NCBI GenBank assembly: GCA_017745075.1
Contig: JAGIAD010000005.1
Coordinates: 62,001 to 126,000, forward strand
Direction: 5' to 3'
From: Sphingobacteriaceae bacterium
GTDB lineage: Bacteria; Bacteroidota; Bacteroidia; Sphingobacteriales; Sphingobacteriaceae
Length of the DNA: 64,000 nt
The notes below the pieces were generated by a model. The model saw only the letters and a program-made list of their open reading frames with translations, made no database searches and was not told the origin of the DNA. Shown in pieces: positions 16,882 through 25,403 of this stretch. A program made the position numbers and the translations under genes. Each line of letters opens with the position of its first letter. The stretch's first letter is position 1.

Positions 16882-19281
16882 ATGAAAATATCATATAACT
16901 GGTTAAAACAATTTGTACAAATAGACAAAACACCTCAGGAACTTTCTTTAATCCTTACCAATGTAGGTTTGGAGGTAGAAAGTGTAGAAAAAGTACAGCC
17001 TGTTGTAGGCGGCTTAGAGGGATTGGTAATTGGCGAGGTATTAACCTGTGTGCAGCATCCCAATGCCGACCGTTTGCGTATTACCACTGTTAATGTTGGA
17101 GGTAAAGAAAGTCTTCAGATTGTTTGCGGTGCGCCTAATGTAGCTGCCGGACAAAAAGTGGTTGTGGCTACCGTGGGTACAACTGTTTATCCTTTGGAAG
17201 GTGAGCCTTTTAAAATCAAAGAATCGAAAATTAGGGGCGAACTTTCGCAGGGCATGATCTGTGCTGAAGATGAAATCGGTTTAGGTAAATCGCATGATGG
17301 AATTATGGTTTTAGCTGACGATACCGAAGTGGGAATCCGGGCTAAAGACCATTTCAAAATGGAAGACGATTACGTTTTTGAAATCGGCTTAACGCCAAAC
17401 CGTGCTGATGCCGCTTCACATTTAGGTGTAGCCAGAGATTTGGCTGCTTATTTCAGAAGTGAATATGAAATACCTGATCTTGCCGCTTTCAAAACCGATA
17501 ATGAGAATCTCGTTATTCCGGTGGAGGTAGAAGATCTGGCTGCTTGCCCGCGTTACAGCAGCCTAACCATTTCGGGTGTTACGGTGCAGGAATCGCCTGA
17601 GTGGTTAAAAGATAAATTAAAAGTAATTGGTTTACGTCCGATCAATAATGTGGTCGACATTACCAATTATGTACTTCATGGCTTAGGGCAGCCGCTGCAT
17701 GCTTTTGATGCTGATAAAATTACCGGTGGAAAAGTAATCGTTAAAAAAGTTGCTGAGGGCACACCTTTTGTAACACTTGATGATGTAGAACGTAAATTAA
17801 GCGCAGAAGATCTGATGATCTGCAATGCCGAGGCACCGATGTGTATTGCAGGTGTTTTTGGTGGAAAATCATCAGGTGTGGATAGTGCCACTAAAAATAT
17901 TTTCCTGGAAAGTGCTTATTTTAATTCCGTTTCTATCCGTAAAACTTCGAAAAGACATGGCTTAAAAACTGATGCTTCTTTCCGTTTTGAGCGTGGTACC
18001 GATCCTGAAATTACTGTTACGGCTTTAAAGTATGCCGCTTTACTGATTAAAGAATTGGCAGGCGGAGAAATTTCTTCATCCGTTTCTGATATTTACCCAA
18101 GCCATATCAAGCCTTTTGAGTTTGAGGTGAGCTATACCAATATTAACAAACTTATTGGGGCGAATATTCCTTCGGCCGAAATCAAACATATCATTACTGC
18201 TTTAGGCATTTCGGCAACCAACACTTCTGATGATACGCTGGCCTTAAGGGTGCCTTCATTTAAAGTTGATGTTACCCGCGAATGCGACATTACCGAAGAA
18301 GTGCTGCGTATTTATGGGTATAACAACATCGAAATTCCTGCAAAAGTAAATGCATCACTTTCTTACAGCATTAAACCAGAGAAGGAAAACACACATAACG
18401 TAATTGCAGATATGCTAACTTCAAACGGTTATGCAGAAATTATGTGTAATTCGTTAACCAAATCAGCTTATTCGAAAAATTTGGATGAGGCGGTATTTAT
18501 TTTAAATCCGCTAAGCAGTGATCTGAACGTAATGCGCCAGAGTTTGTTAATGCCGGCTTTAGAAAGTGTAGCGTATAACCAAAACCGGAAGAATTCGGAT
18601 GTGAAGTTTTACGAATTTGGTAAAACCTATCACTTAATTAACGAAAAGTATGTTGAACGCCCCAGGTTGTTATTGTTGATTTCTGGTGCTAAACAAAGTG
18701 AGCAATGGAACCATAACACTAAAGCGGTTACTTTTTATAACTTAAAATCGGCTGTTGATGCCATTATTTCACGTTTGGGTATCGAAAGCTATCAATCGGA
18801 TACTTTAGCTGATGAAAACTTTGCCTATGGAATTAAATATTACCGTGGAGATAAAATTTTGGTAAGCTTTGGTGCAGTTTCAAAGGCCGACCGTAAAGTG
18901 GCTGATGTGAACGCTGAAGTATTTTATGCTGATTTTGATTGGGCTGCTTTATTGGATATCGTGAAGAAAAACAAGATCGTTAACAAAGAAATTGCTAAAT
19001 ATCCTGCAGTACGCCGCGATCTATCCTTATTGATTGACCAGTCAGTTACTTTCGATACCTTAAAAGGAATTGCATTCAAAACCGATAAAAAATTGATTAA
19101 AGAAGTTGGGGTATTTGATGTATATGTTGGTGATAAATTACCTGAGGGAAAAAAATCTTACGCCCTGAATTTTATTTTGCAGGATGAAGAGCAGACCCTT
19201 ACCGATAAGCAGATTGACAATACCATGCAAAAGCTGATCGCGAATTTAACCGCACAGGCTGGCGCAGAAATTAGGAAATAA
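16882..19281 (+). CDS. pheT: Phenylalanine-tRNA ligase beta subunit
   Basis: PheT is the editing and tRNA-binding subunit of the (alpha-beta)2 PheRS that charges tRNA-Phe. The 799-residue protein has the normal length and domain order: a tRNA-binding OB fold (about 40-150, HPNADRLRITTVNVG), the B3/B4 editing domain (about 210-400, GLGQPLHAFDADKI), B5, a catalytic-like domain, and the C-terminal anticodon-binding FDX-ACB domain (about 705-799, KYPAVRRDLSLLID). pheS is not in this window. Confidence 0.97.
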   Translation: MKISYNWLKQFVQIDKTPQELSLILTNVGLEVESVEKVQPVVGGLEGLVIGEVLTCVQHPNADRLRITTVNVGGKESLQIVCGAPNVAAGQKVVVATVGTTVYPLEGEPFKIKESKIRGELSQGMICAEDEIGLGKSHDGIMVLADDTEVGIRAKDHFKMEDDYVFEIGLTPNRADAASHLGVARDLAAYFRSEYEIPDLAAFKTDNENLVIPVEVEDLAACPRYSSLTISGVTVQESPEWLKDKLKVIGLRPINNVVDITNYVLHGLGQPLHAFDADKITGGKVIVKKVAEGTPFVTLDDVERKLSAEDLMICNAEAPMCIAGVFGGKSSGVDSATKNIFLESAYFNSVSIRKTSKRHGLKTDASFRFERGTDPEITVTALKYAALLIKELAGGEISSSVSDIYPSHIKPFEFEVSYTNINKLIGANIPSAEIKHIITALGISATNTSDDTLALRVPSFKVDVTRECDITEEVLRIYGYNNIEIPAKVNASLSYSIKPEKENTHNVIADMLTSNGYAEIMCNSLTKSAYSKNLDEAVFILNPLSSDLNVMRQSLLMPALESVAYNQNRKNSDVKFYEFGKTYHLINEKYVERPRLLLLISGAKQSEQWNHNTKAVTFYNLKSAVDAIISRLGIESYQSDTLADENFAYGIKYYRGDKILVSFGAVSKADRKVADVNAEVFYADFDWAALLDIVKKNKIVNKEIAKYPAVRRDLSLLIDQSVTFDTLKGIAFKTDKKLIKEVGVFDVYVGDKLPEGKKSYALNFILQDEEQTLTDKQIDNTMQKLIANLTAQAGAEIRK

Positions 19282-19312
19282 AATATAAATTCGTATTTTT
19301 AGAAATAAATTC

Positions 19313-19603
19313 ATGACTTCTGTTGCAGATCAATTAGATAAGGTATTACAAAAAACGGCCCGGGTAATCGAGCTTTGTAATGCGCTACAGGAAGAAAATG
19401 ATTTATTAAAGCTTGAGAATCAATCGTTAAAAGTTGCACTCGATACTGCGAGAGACAGAAATGTAGAGCTTGATGAAAAACTCAGGGTTACAAAACTGGC
19501 CAAAAGTATAGAGGGGGCGAGCGAAAAATCGCTTGACATTAAGCAAAAAATTAACGATTTTGTGCGGGAGATTGATAAAAGTATCGCATTATTGAAGAAA
19601 TAA
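19313..19603 (+). CDS. Short coiled-coil protein upstream of zapA
   Basis: The 96-residue protein is predicted to be an almost continuous helix, with a heptad-rich stretch about 20-65 (LCNALQEENDLLKLENQSLK). No signal peptide or membrane segment is seen. I do not recognise a characterised family. Its place directly before zapA (32 nt) and its ZapB-like character suggest a cell-division accessory factor that could bind ZapA or FtsZ (inference). Confidence 0.75.
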   Translation: MTSVADQLDKVLQKTARVIELCNALQEENDLLKLENQSLKVALDTARDRNVELDEKLRVTKLAKSIEGASEKSLDIKQKINDFVREIDKSIALLKK

Positions 19604-19635
19604 TGATGCAGAAAATCAGAAACTAAGCTAAACAA

Positions 19636-19926
19636 ATGGGAGAAATCTCGATTAAAATAACCATTTCCGACCGTATCTATCCACTAAAGGTGAATATGGA
19701 AGAGGAAGAAATTGTGAGACGGGCGGCAAAAATGATCAATGAGCGCATAAAGGATTATCAGGATAATTATGCGGTTAGAGATAAGCAGGATCTCCTCTCA
19801 ATGGCAGTATTGCATTATGCAACCGCTGTGTTGAGAACTGAAAACAAAGTACAGAGCCAGGATACTGCTGTTGCCGATAAAGTTGAAGAATTGGATATTT
19901 TACTCAATAATTTCTTTTCAAAATAA
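19636..19926 (+). CDS. zapA: Cell division protein ZapA
   Basis: ZapA binds FtsZ and bundles its filaments at the Z ring. The 96-residue protein has the family pattern: N-terminal beta-rich KITISDRIYPLKV, then EEEEIVRRAAKMINERIKDY, and a C-terminal helix for tetramerisation. It is followed by a candidate 6S RNA and rny. In E. coli zapA is also next to the 6S RNA gene, which supports both calls. Confidence 0.92.
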   Translation: MGEISIKITISDRIYPLKVNMEEEEIVRRAAKMINERIKDYQDNYAVRDKQDLLSMAVLHYATAVLRTENKVQSQDTAVADKVEELDILLNNFFSK

Positions 19927-19947
19927 AGGTTCGTTCTTTAAACATTT

Positions 19948-20008
19948 CGTCGTACTGAACCCGTTTCAGGGTCTTTATCTAGATGCTGAAATAAATTCGG
20001 GATGACGG
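19948..20008. repeat. REP-like dispersed palindrome, copy B
   Basis: CGTCGTACTGAAC...TTTCAGGGTCTTTATCTAGATGCTGAAATAAATTCGGGATGACG has opposing half-sites of the family GTCATGCTGAA / TTCAGCATGAC. It sits between zapA and the candidate 6S RNA. Confidence 0.6.
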
Positions 20009-20016
20009 GAGTTGTA

Positions 20017-20024
20017 TATATTAG
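20017..20024 (+). promoter_or_regulatory. Putative -7 box for the 6S-like RNA
   Basis: TATATTAG differs by one base from TAnnTTTG and lies 13 nt before the start of the predicted RNA stem. It overlaps the 3' side of the REP-like element's flank. Confidence 0.35.
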
Positions 20025-20036
20025 CACAAAAATATA

Positions 20037-20211
20037 GCCGCAGCTAGTTTTTGAGTTTCAAATTTTATAAAACTTAACACTTCAATATCTATAGGGTTAA
20101 GAGGGCGTATTTCATTTGCTTTGCACCTGAAAATGGCTTAAACCCTAATTATGCTTAGTTGAGGTTTAAAATGTATGAGACTTTAAAAAATTAGTTGCGG
20201 TTTTTTTTTTT
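20037..20211 (+). ncRNA. ssrS: Candidate 6S RNA
   Basis: The region has no open frame but a near-perfect 15-bp closing stem: CCGCAGCTAGTTTTT (20038-20052) pairs with AAAAATTAGTTGCGG (20186-20200), with two G-U pairs, and is followed at once by a run of 11 T residues. Inside, CTTAAC/GTTAAG (near 20073 and 20095) and AAACC/GGTTT (near 20150 and 20164) can pair on either side of an A/U-rich centre. Length (about 165-175 nt), the long closing stem with a loose middle, and the zapA-rny location fit 6S RNA, which binds RNA polymerase holoenzyme. The strand follows the T-run. I could not test it against a covariance model. Confidence 0.6.
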
Positions 20212-20225
20212 ACTTAAAAAACAAA

Positions 20226-21797
20226 ATGGAAATAGTTGAAATATTAGGATACGTGTTTGCCGTAATAGCAGGTATCGCTATTGGGGTAGTGGTAGGAAGA
20301 TTTCTCCTGCGTAACTTACTTAAGCAGCAGGAAATAGCTGCACAGAACAAGGTTAAAAAGATTTTAAAAGATGCAGAAAATAATGCTGAAATTTTAAAAA
20401 AGAATAAACTTTTAGAAGCAAAAGAGAAGTTTTTGCAATTAAAAGCCGAGCACGAACAAGAAGTTAGTGCCAGAAACAATACCATTAACCAGCGCGAAAA
20501 CACCATTAAGCAGAAAGAGCAATCGGTAAACCAGCGTATGGAAAACTTCAATAAAAAAGAACAGGAGCTTGACAGGCAAAAGCAAAACCTCGAAAAACAA
20601 ACCGATCTTGCCCTTAAAAAACAGGAAGAAGTTGAAATATTAAAAAATCAGCACCTGAAACAATTAGAAACTATTGCAGGCCTTTCTGCTGAAGAAGCAA
20701 AAGAACAACTGGTAGAAAACCTGAAACAGGAAGCCCGTACCCAGGCCATGATGCAGGTTAAAGATATTGTTGATGAAGCAAAATTAACGGCCAGTAAAGA
20801 AGCAAAAAAAGTGGTTATTCAAACCATTCAACGTACTGCTACAGAGGCTGCCATCGAAAACTCCGTTTCTATTTTCCATATCGAAAGTGACGAAATTAAA
20901 GGTCGCGTAATCGGTAGGGAGGGTAGAAATATCCGTGCACTTGAAGCGGCTACAGGTATTGAGATTATTGTAGACGATACCCCTGAGGCGATCATTTTAT
21001 CAGGTTTCGATCCGGTAAGAAGAGAAATTGCCCGCCTCGCCCTGCACCGCCTGGTAACCGATGGCCGTATTCACCCGGCACGTATTGAAGAGATTGTGGC
21101 CAAAACCAAAAAGCAGATCGAAGATGAGATCGTTGAGATCGGTGAGCGCACCGTGATCGATTTAGGTATCCATGGTCTACATCCCGAACTGATCCGCATG
21201 GTTGGCCGTATGCGTTACCGCTCTTCTTATGGTCAGAACCTGTTGCACCACTCGCGTGAGGTGGCTAATTTCTGTGCGACTATGGCCGCCGAACTTGGCT
21301 TAAATGCTAAAATGGCGAAACGTGCAGGTTTATTACACGATATTGGTAAAGTGCCTGATGATAATCCTGAATTACCACACGCAATTTTAGGCATGCAGCT
21401 GGCCGAAAAATATAAGGAACATCCGGATATTTGTAATGCTATTGGTGCCCACCATGATGAGATCGAGATGACTTCGATGATTTCGCCGATTGTACAGGCT
21501 TGCGACGCCATTTCGGGCGCACGTCCGGGTGCACGCCGTGAAGTAGTTGAAAGTTATATCAAACGTTTAAAAGACCTTGAAGAGCTTGCACTTTCTTATC
21601 CGGGGGTAGAGAAAACATTTGCTATACAGGCCGGTAGAGAGTTACGTGTAATTGTAGAAAGTGAGCGCATTACCGATGCACAGGCAGAACTTTTAGCTGC
21701 TGATATTTCGACCCGTATTCAAACTGAAATGACTTATCCGGGCCAGATTAAAGTTACCGTAATCAGGGAGACCCGTTCTGTAGCCTTTGCGAAATAA
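20226..21797 (+). CDS. rny: Ribonuclease Y
   Basis: RNase Y is a membrane-bound endoribonuclease that starts mRNA decay. The 523-residue protein has an N-terminal membrane helix (about 4-25), a long coiled coil (about 30-190), a KH domain with [16 protein letters not shown] (about 220-235), and an HD domain with the metal motif LLHDIGK (about 372) and AHHDE. Length matches the family. It starts 15 nt after the T-run of the candidate 6S RNA, so how transcription enters the gene is unclear. Confidence 0.97.
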   Translation: MEIVEILGYVFAVIAGIAIGVVVGRFLLRNLLKQQEIAAQNKVKKILKDAENNAEILKKNKLLEAKEKFLQLKAEHEQEVSARNNTINQRENTIKQKEQSVNQRMENFNKKEQELDRQKQNLEKQTDLALKKQEEVEILKNQHLKQLETIAGLSAEEAKEQLVENLKQEARTQAMMQVKDIVDEAKLTASKEAKKVVIQTIQRTATEAAIENSVSIFHIESDEIKGRVIGREGRNIRALEAATGIEIIVDDTPEAIILSGFDPVRREIARLALHRLVTDGRIHPARIEEIVAKTKKQIEDEIVEIGERTVIDLGIHGLHPELIRMVGRMRYRSSYGQNLLHHSREVANFCATMAAELGLNAKMAKRAGLLHDIGKVPDDNPELPHAILGMQLAEKYKEHPDICNAIGAHHDEIEMTSMISPIVQACDAISGARPGARREVVESYIKRLKDLEELALSYPGVEKTFAIQAGRELRVIVESERITDAQAELLAADISTRIQTEMTYPGQIKVTVIRETRSVAFAK

Positions 21798-21802
21798 TAT
21801 CA

Positions 21803-21834
21803 AGACTTGCAGGTTTTTAAAACCTGTAAGGTCT
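21803..21834. repeat. Short dispersed hairpin after rny
   Basis: AGACTTGCAGGTTTTT and AAAACCTGTAAGGTCT form a 16-bp near-perfect stem without a loop. It resembles one of the short palindromes scattered through Bacteroidota genomes and precedes the rny terminator. Confidence 0.6.
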
Positions 21835-21843
21835 AAAAGATCT

Positions 21844-21876
21844 AAAGCGATGGATATTCCATCGCTTTTTTTGTAT
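21844..21876 (+). terminator. Intrinsic terminator of rny
   Basis: AAGCGATGGA and TCCATCGCTT pair around TAT and are followed by a T-run. It lies 47-79 nt after the rny stop. Confidence 0.8.
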
Positions 21877-21886
21877 TTTTACATTT

Positions 21887-22402
21887 ATGAGCAAGCAGAC
21901 CATTCAGATCGAACCAAAACGGCCGGTTGATGTACTTTTTGATAAGTATGCCGAAAGTCACCAAAACCCAACCAATAAACTGGTACACTGGATCTGTGTG
22001 CCGTTAATTGTATTCAGTTTGTTAGGCCTGATCTGGCAGATTCCTTTTCCACATCTCAGTTTTTTGGGTAGTTATAATGGATTCTTTAACTGGGCATCGT
22101 TTCTTTTGGCCTTTAGCTTATACTATTATTTCACCTTGTCGCCCGTTCTGTTTTTTTTCATGATTTGGGTAGTGGCCATTATGAGTTATGTAATCGTAAA
22201 AATTGAACAGGGTGTCGGACTTGGCAGCAGTACCGCTTACCTTATTTATGCAGCCATATTTGTAGCAGCCTGGATCGGACAGTTTATCGGTCATAAAATC
22301 GAGGGCAAAAAGCCGTCATTTTTAGATGATGTTAAATTCCTGTTAATTGGTCCGATCTGGTTATTGCACTTCATTTGCAAAAAAGCAGGCATCAGGTATT
22401 AA
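21887..22402 (+). CDS. Mpo1-like / DUF962 membrane protein
   Basis: The 171-residue protein has four membrane segments and the family start motif YAESHQNPTNKLVHWICVP (about 19-37), plus the C-terminal KKPSFLDDVKFLLIGPIWLL. Yeast Mpo1 is an iron-dependent 2-hydroxy fatty acid dioxygenase of alpha-oxidation. The His residues expected for iron (His25, His34, and His133 in FIGHKIEG) are present. Sphingobacteriaceae contain 2-hydroxy fatty acids and sphingolipids, so a role in 2-hydroxy fatty acid turnover is plausible but inferred. Confidence 0.82.
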   Translation: MSKQTIQIEPKRPVDVLFDKYAESHQNPTNKLVHWICVPLIVFSLLGLIWQIPFPHLSFLGSYNGFFNWASFLLAFSLYYYFTLSPVLFFFMIWVVAIMSYVIVKIEQGVGLGSSTAYLIYAAIFVAAWIGQFIGHKIEGKKPSFLDDVKFLLIGPIWLLHFICKKAGIRY

Positions 22403-22484
22403 GCCAAAAAGTAGTTAATCTTATGTTAACCTTAAGGTAAAGGAATATTAATTAACACCTAACCTGCTGTTAACATTGTCGTAA

Positions 22485-22492
22485 TAGTTTTG
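22485..22492 (+). promoter_or_regulatory. Putative -7 box for the TonB receptor gene
   Basis: TAGTTTTG matches TAnnTTTG exactly. It overlaps the earliest possible TTG start of the receptor (22490), so the true start should be downstream. Confidence 0.5.
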
Positions 22493-22513
22493 CCTTTATC
22501 AAATAAAGGCAAA

Positions 22514-25297
22514 TTGGAATTACTAAACTCTTTTAGAAGAGCCGCACTTACTGTGCTCGCTCTGACATTGAGCATACTTTCGTATGCGCAAACCGGAAAA
22601 ATTTCTGGAAAAATATCTGATCAAAAAACCGGAGAGACCTTAATTGGTGTTACGGTTAAAATTTCGGGTACAACAAAAGGTACTTCAACTGATATTGAAG
22701 GTAGGTACGTAATTGGAGGTTTAACCACTGGGAAATATGCTATTGAAGTATCCTACGTTGGTTACGCAACTAAAAATGTTGTTGATGTGGAGGTAAAAGA
22801 TAATGCTTCTACTAATCTGGATATTTTGCTTGCAGAGTCGAACTCGCAAAAACTAAATGATGTAGTGATAACTGGAAGTGCAAGTAAAGAATCGATTAAT
22901 ACTTTATATGCCAATCAAAAATCCAGCATCAGTATTTCGAGCGGTATATCTGCTGAACTGATTAAAAGAAGCCCTGATCGTAATACTTCTGAAGTTTTAA
23001 AACGTGTTAGTGGTGCAAGTATTCAGGATAATAAGTTTGTTATCGTTCGTGGTTTATCTGATAGATATAATTCGGCAATGTTGAATAACTCCATGCTTCC
23101 TAATACCGAAGTAGATAAAAGAGCATTCTCATTTGATATTCTTCCTTCCAACTTAATAGATGCAATTGTAATTAACAAAACAGCTTCTGCAGATATTCCC
23201 GCCGATTTTTCGGGAGGGGTAGTACAAGTAACTACAAAAGATTTTCCCGTTAATACTTTTTTAAATGCTTCTTTAGGAACATCATATAATACCCAATCAA
23301 CATTTAAGGATTTTCTTTCATCTTCAAAAAGCGGTAATGAGATTTTCGGATTTTATAATAAAGACAGAGATATTCCAGCTGGATTCCCCTCTTCAAAAGA
23401 TTATCGTGCTTTACCAAATGGAGCTGCCGAAACTTTTACCCTATCAAAACTATTCAAGAATAATTGGGGATATAGTTCGCGTAAATCAACCATGGGACCA
23501 AATTTTCAGGTTAATTACGGATCGAGTAAGGTCTTTGAGGATAAATCAAAATTTGGCGCCGTTTTATCGTTAACATATAGATATGACGAGCGTTTAAAGA
23601 CAAGCGATCAAAAAGCCTATGTTGGACAAGCGCTGGGAGATGTGTATCATGACGATATGTATAATTTTAACACAAATATTGGTGCACTTGCCAATTTTGC
23701 ATATTCGTGGGGTAATAATAAAATATCACTAAAAAACCTATATAACAGAGTTTTAGAGAATCAATTTACTTATCGTGTCGGTAAAGACGATGCTGGTGGA
23801 GAATTTATCAGAACCGGAGATTATTTACTCCAAAGATCTTTAATGTCTAACCAGTTAACGGGCGAGCATTTATTGTCTGCCGAAAGCAAAATTAAGATTG
23901 ATTGGAACTTAAACTATGCCAATACAGATCGGAAAGAACCGGGTTATAAACGCATGGATTATTCTAAAGATGGTATTGCCTCTGTTCAGTCGGGATCTGC
24001 TGTGGCCGGCTTAGCGGGTAACTTTTCATCTGTACTTAATGAGAATGCATACGGTGGTGCGGCCAATTTAACAATCCCTGTTAAGTGGTTTAGAGATAAT
24101 AATAAAATTAAAGCTGGTTATTTTGGGCAATACCGAAAACGCGATTTTAATGCAAGGGTGATCGGTTTTATCAGGAACGGAAATTTCGATACTTCACTGT
24201 TAACGCTTCCCCAGGATCAGATTTTCTCCCCTGAAAACATCCGCCCCAATGGCTTTGTATTAAATGAAATTACGAATGGTAGCGACCAATACCAAGCTAA
24301 CTCTTTATTAAATGCCGGTTACGTAATGTTTGATGGTTATATAACAGAAAAATTAAGATTAGGGATCGGTGCAAGGTTGGAATCTTATAAGTTATCATTA
24401 ACCAGTGAGGATAATGGAAAACCAGTAAATATCGATTCAACTGCTACCAATCTGCTTCCTTCAGCAAACTTGATTTATAATTTAAGTGATAAAGCGAATA
24501 TCCGTTTATCAGGATCTCAGACTATTGGCAGAGCCGAGTTTAGGGAACTGGCACCATTTCCTTTTTACGATTTTAACAAAAACGTTAATGTTAGGGGTAA
24601 TGCCGGATTAAAGCAGTCTAAAACGACCAATATAGATTTAGGTTATGCTATATATCCATCATCTGGTGAAACCTTTTCAATATCAGTATTTTATAAATAT
24701 TTTGATTCGCCAATAGAACAAACACTTCAGTTAGGAACTTCCGGAAGATCTTTAAGTTATACAAACTCTGCATCTGCTACTGTTTATGGAGCGGAACTTG
24801 AAATAAGAAAATCGTTAAAATTTATTGATAACAGTTTAAAAAACTTCACATTTAATGCAAACGGCTCTTATATCAAATCAAAAGTTCAGGTATCCAGGTT
24901 AGTAAATGCGCAAGGTTCAAGGCCGTTGCAGGGACAGTCTCCTTACTTAATTAATGCAGGTTTATCTTATGCATCAGCTGTAGAAAACTCTACAGGTGTA
25001 ACTGTATTATATAATAGGGTAGGACCAAGAATCTGGGCCATTGGTAATGTTGAAGATCCGGATATCTATGAATACTCGAGAAATATCTTAGACTTGCAGG
25101 TTTCGCAAAAATTTGCAAAATCAAAAGGTGAAGTAAAGGTTAACTACAGCGATATCTTTAATAATAAAGCTTATTTCTATCAGAAAGTTAAAGGCTCAGA
25201 TCCAAATGCAGGTTTCGATAAAAAGACAGACAATATAAATATTGCCGATAGGTTTGGATCAACTATATCACTAACGCTATCCTATAAATTTAAATAG
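22514..25297 (+). CDS. TonB-dependent receptor with carboxypeptidase-like N-terminal domain
   Basis: This outer-membrane receptor imports or exports a ligand using TonB energy. After a signal peptide ending SYAQ comes a CarboxypepD_reg-like beta-sandwich (GKISGKISDQKTGETLIGV...), a plug domain with GSASKESINT and VIVRGLSDRYNSAML, and a large beta-barrel ending FGSTISLTLSYKFK. I place the start at TTG 22514 (about 927 residues): no ATG precedes the signal peptide, and the -7 box covers the other TTG at 22490. The following gene encodes a lipoprotein, probably its surface or ligand partner. It is not a typical SusC/SusD pair, as the partner is not SusD-like. The substrate is unknown. Confidence 0.88.
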   Translation: MELLNSFRRAALTVLALTLSILSYAQTGKISGKISDQKTGETLIGVTVKISGTTKGTSTDIEGRYVIGGLTTGKYAIEVSYVGYATKNVVDVEVKDNASTNLDILLAESNSQKLNDVVITGSASKESINTLYANQKSSISISSGISAELIKRSPDRNTSEVLKRVSGASIQDNKFVIVRGLSDRYNSAMLNNSMLPNTEVDKRAFSFDILPSNLIDAIVINKTASADIPADFSGGVVQVTTKDFPVNTFLNASLGTSYNTQSTFKDFLSSSKSGNEIFGFYNKDRDIPAGFPSSKDYRALPNGAAETFTLSKLFKNNWGYSSRKSTMGPNFQVNYGSSKVFEDKSKFGAVLSLTYRYDERLKTSDQKAYVGQALGDVYHDDMYNFNTNIGALANFAYSWGNNKISLKNLYNRVLENQFTYRVGKDDAGGEFIRTGDYLLQRSLMSNQLTGEHLLSAESKIKIDWNLNYANTDRKEPGYKRMDYSKDGIASVQSGSAVAGLAGNFSSVLNENAYGGAANLTIPVKWFRDNNKIKAGYFGQYRKRDFNARVIGFIRNGNFDTSLLTLPQDQIFSPENIRPNGFVLNEITNGSDQYQANSLLNAGYVMFDGYITEKLRLGIGARLESYKLSLTSEDNGKPVNIDSTATNLLPSANLIYNLSDKANIRLSGSQTIGRAEFRELAPFPFYDFNKNVNVRGNAGLKQSKTTNIDLGYAIYPSSGETFSISVFYKYFDSPIEQTLQLGTSGRSLSYTNSASATVYGAELEIRKSLKFIDNSLKNFTFNANGSYIKSKVQVSRLVNAQGSRPLQGQSPYLINAGLSYASAVENSTGVTVLYNRVGPRIWAIGNVEDPDIYEYSRNILDLQVSQKFAKSKGEVKVNYSDIFNNKAYFYQKVKGSDPNAGFDKKTDNINIADRFGSTISLTLSYKFK

Positions 25298-25403
25298 TAT
25301 ATTTTTTAATATTAAAACACACTTCATTTAATGCTGAATTTACATTGGCATAATCTGCAGAAAATATTTTTGAATAAATCATAAAAGGAAAAGGAAAATC
25401 AAA

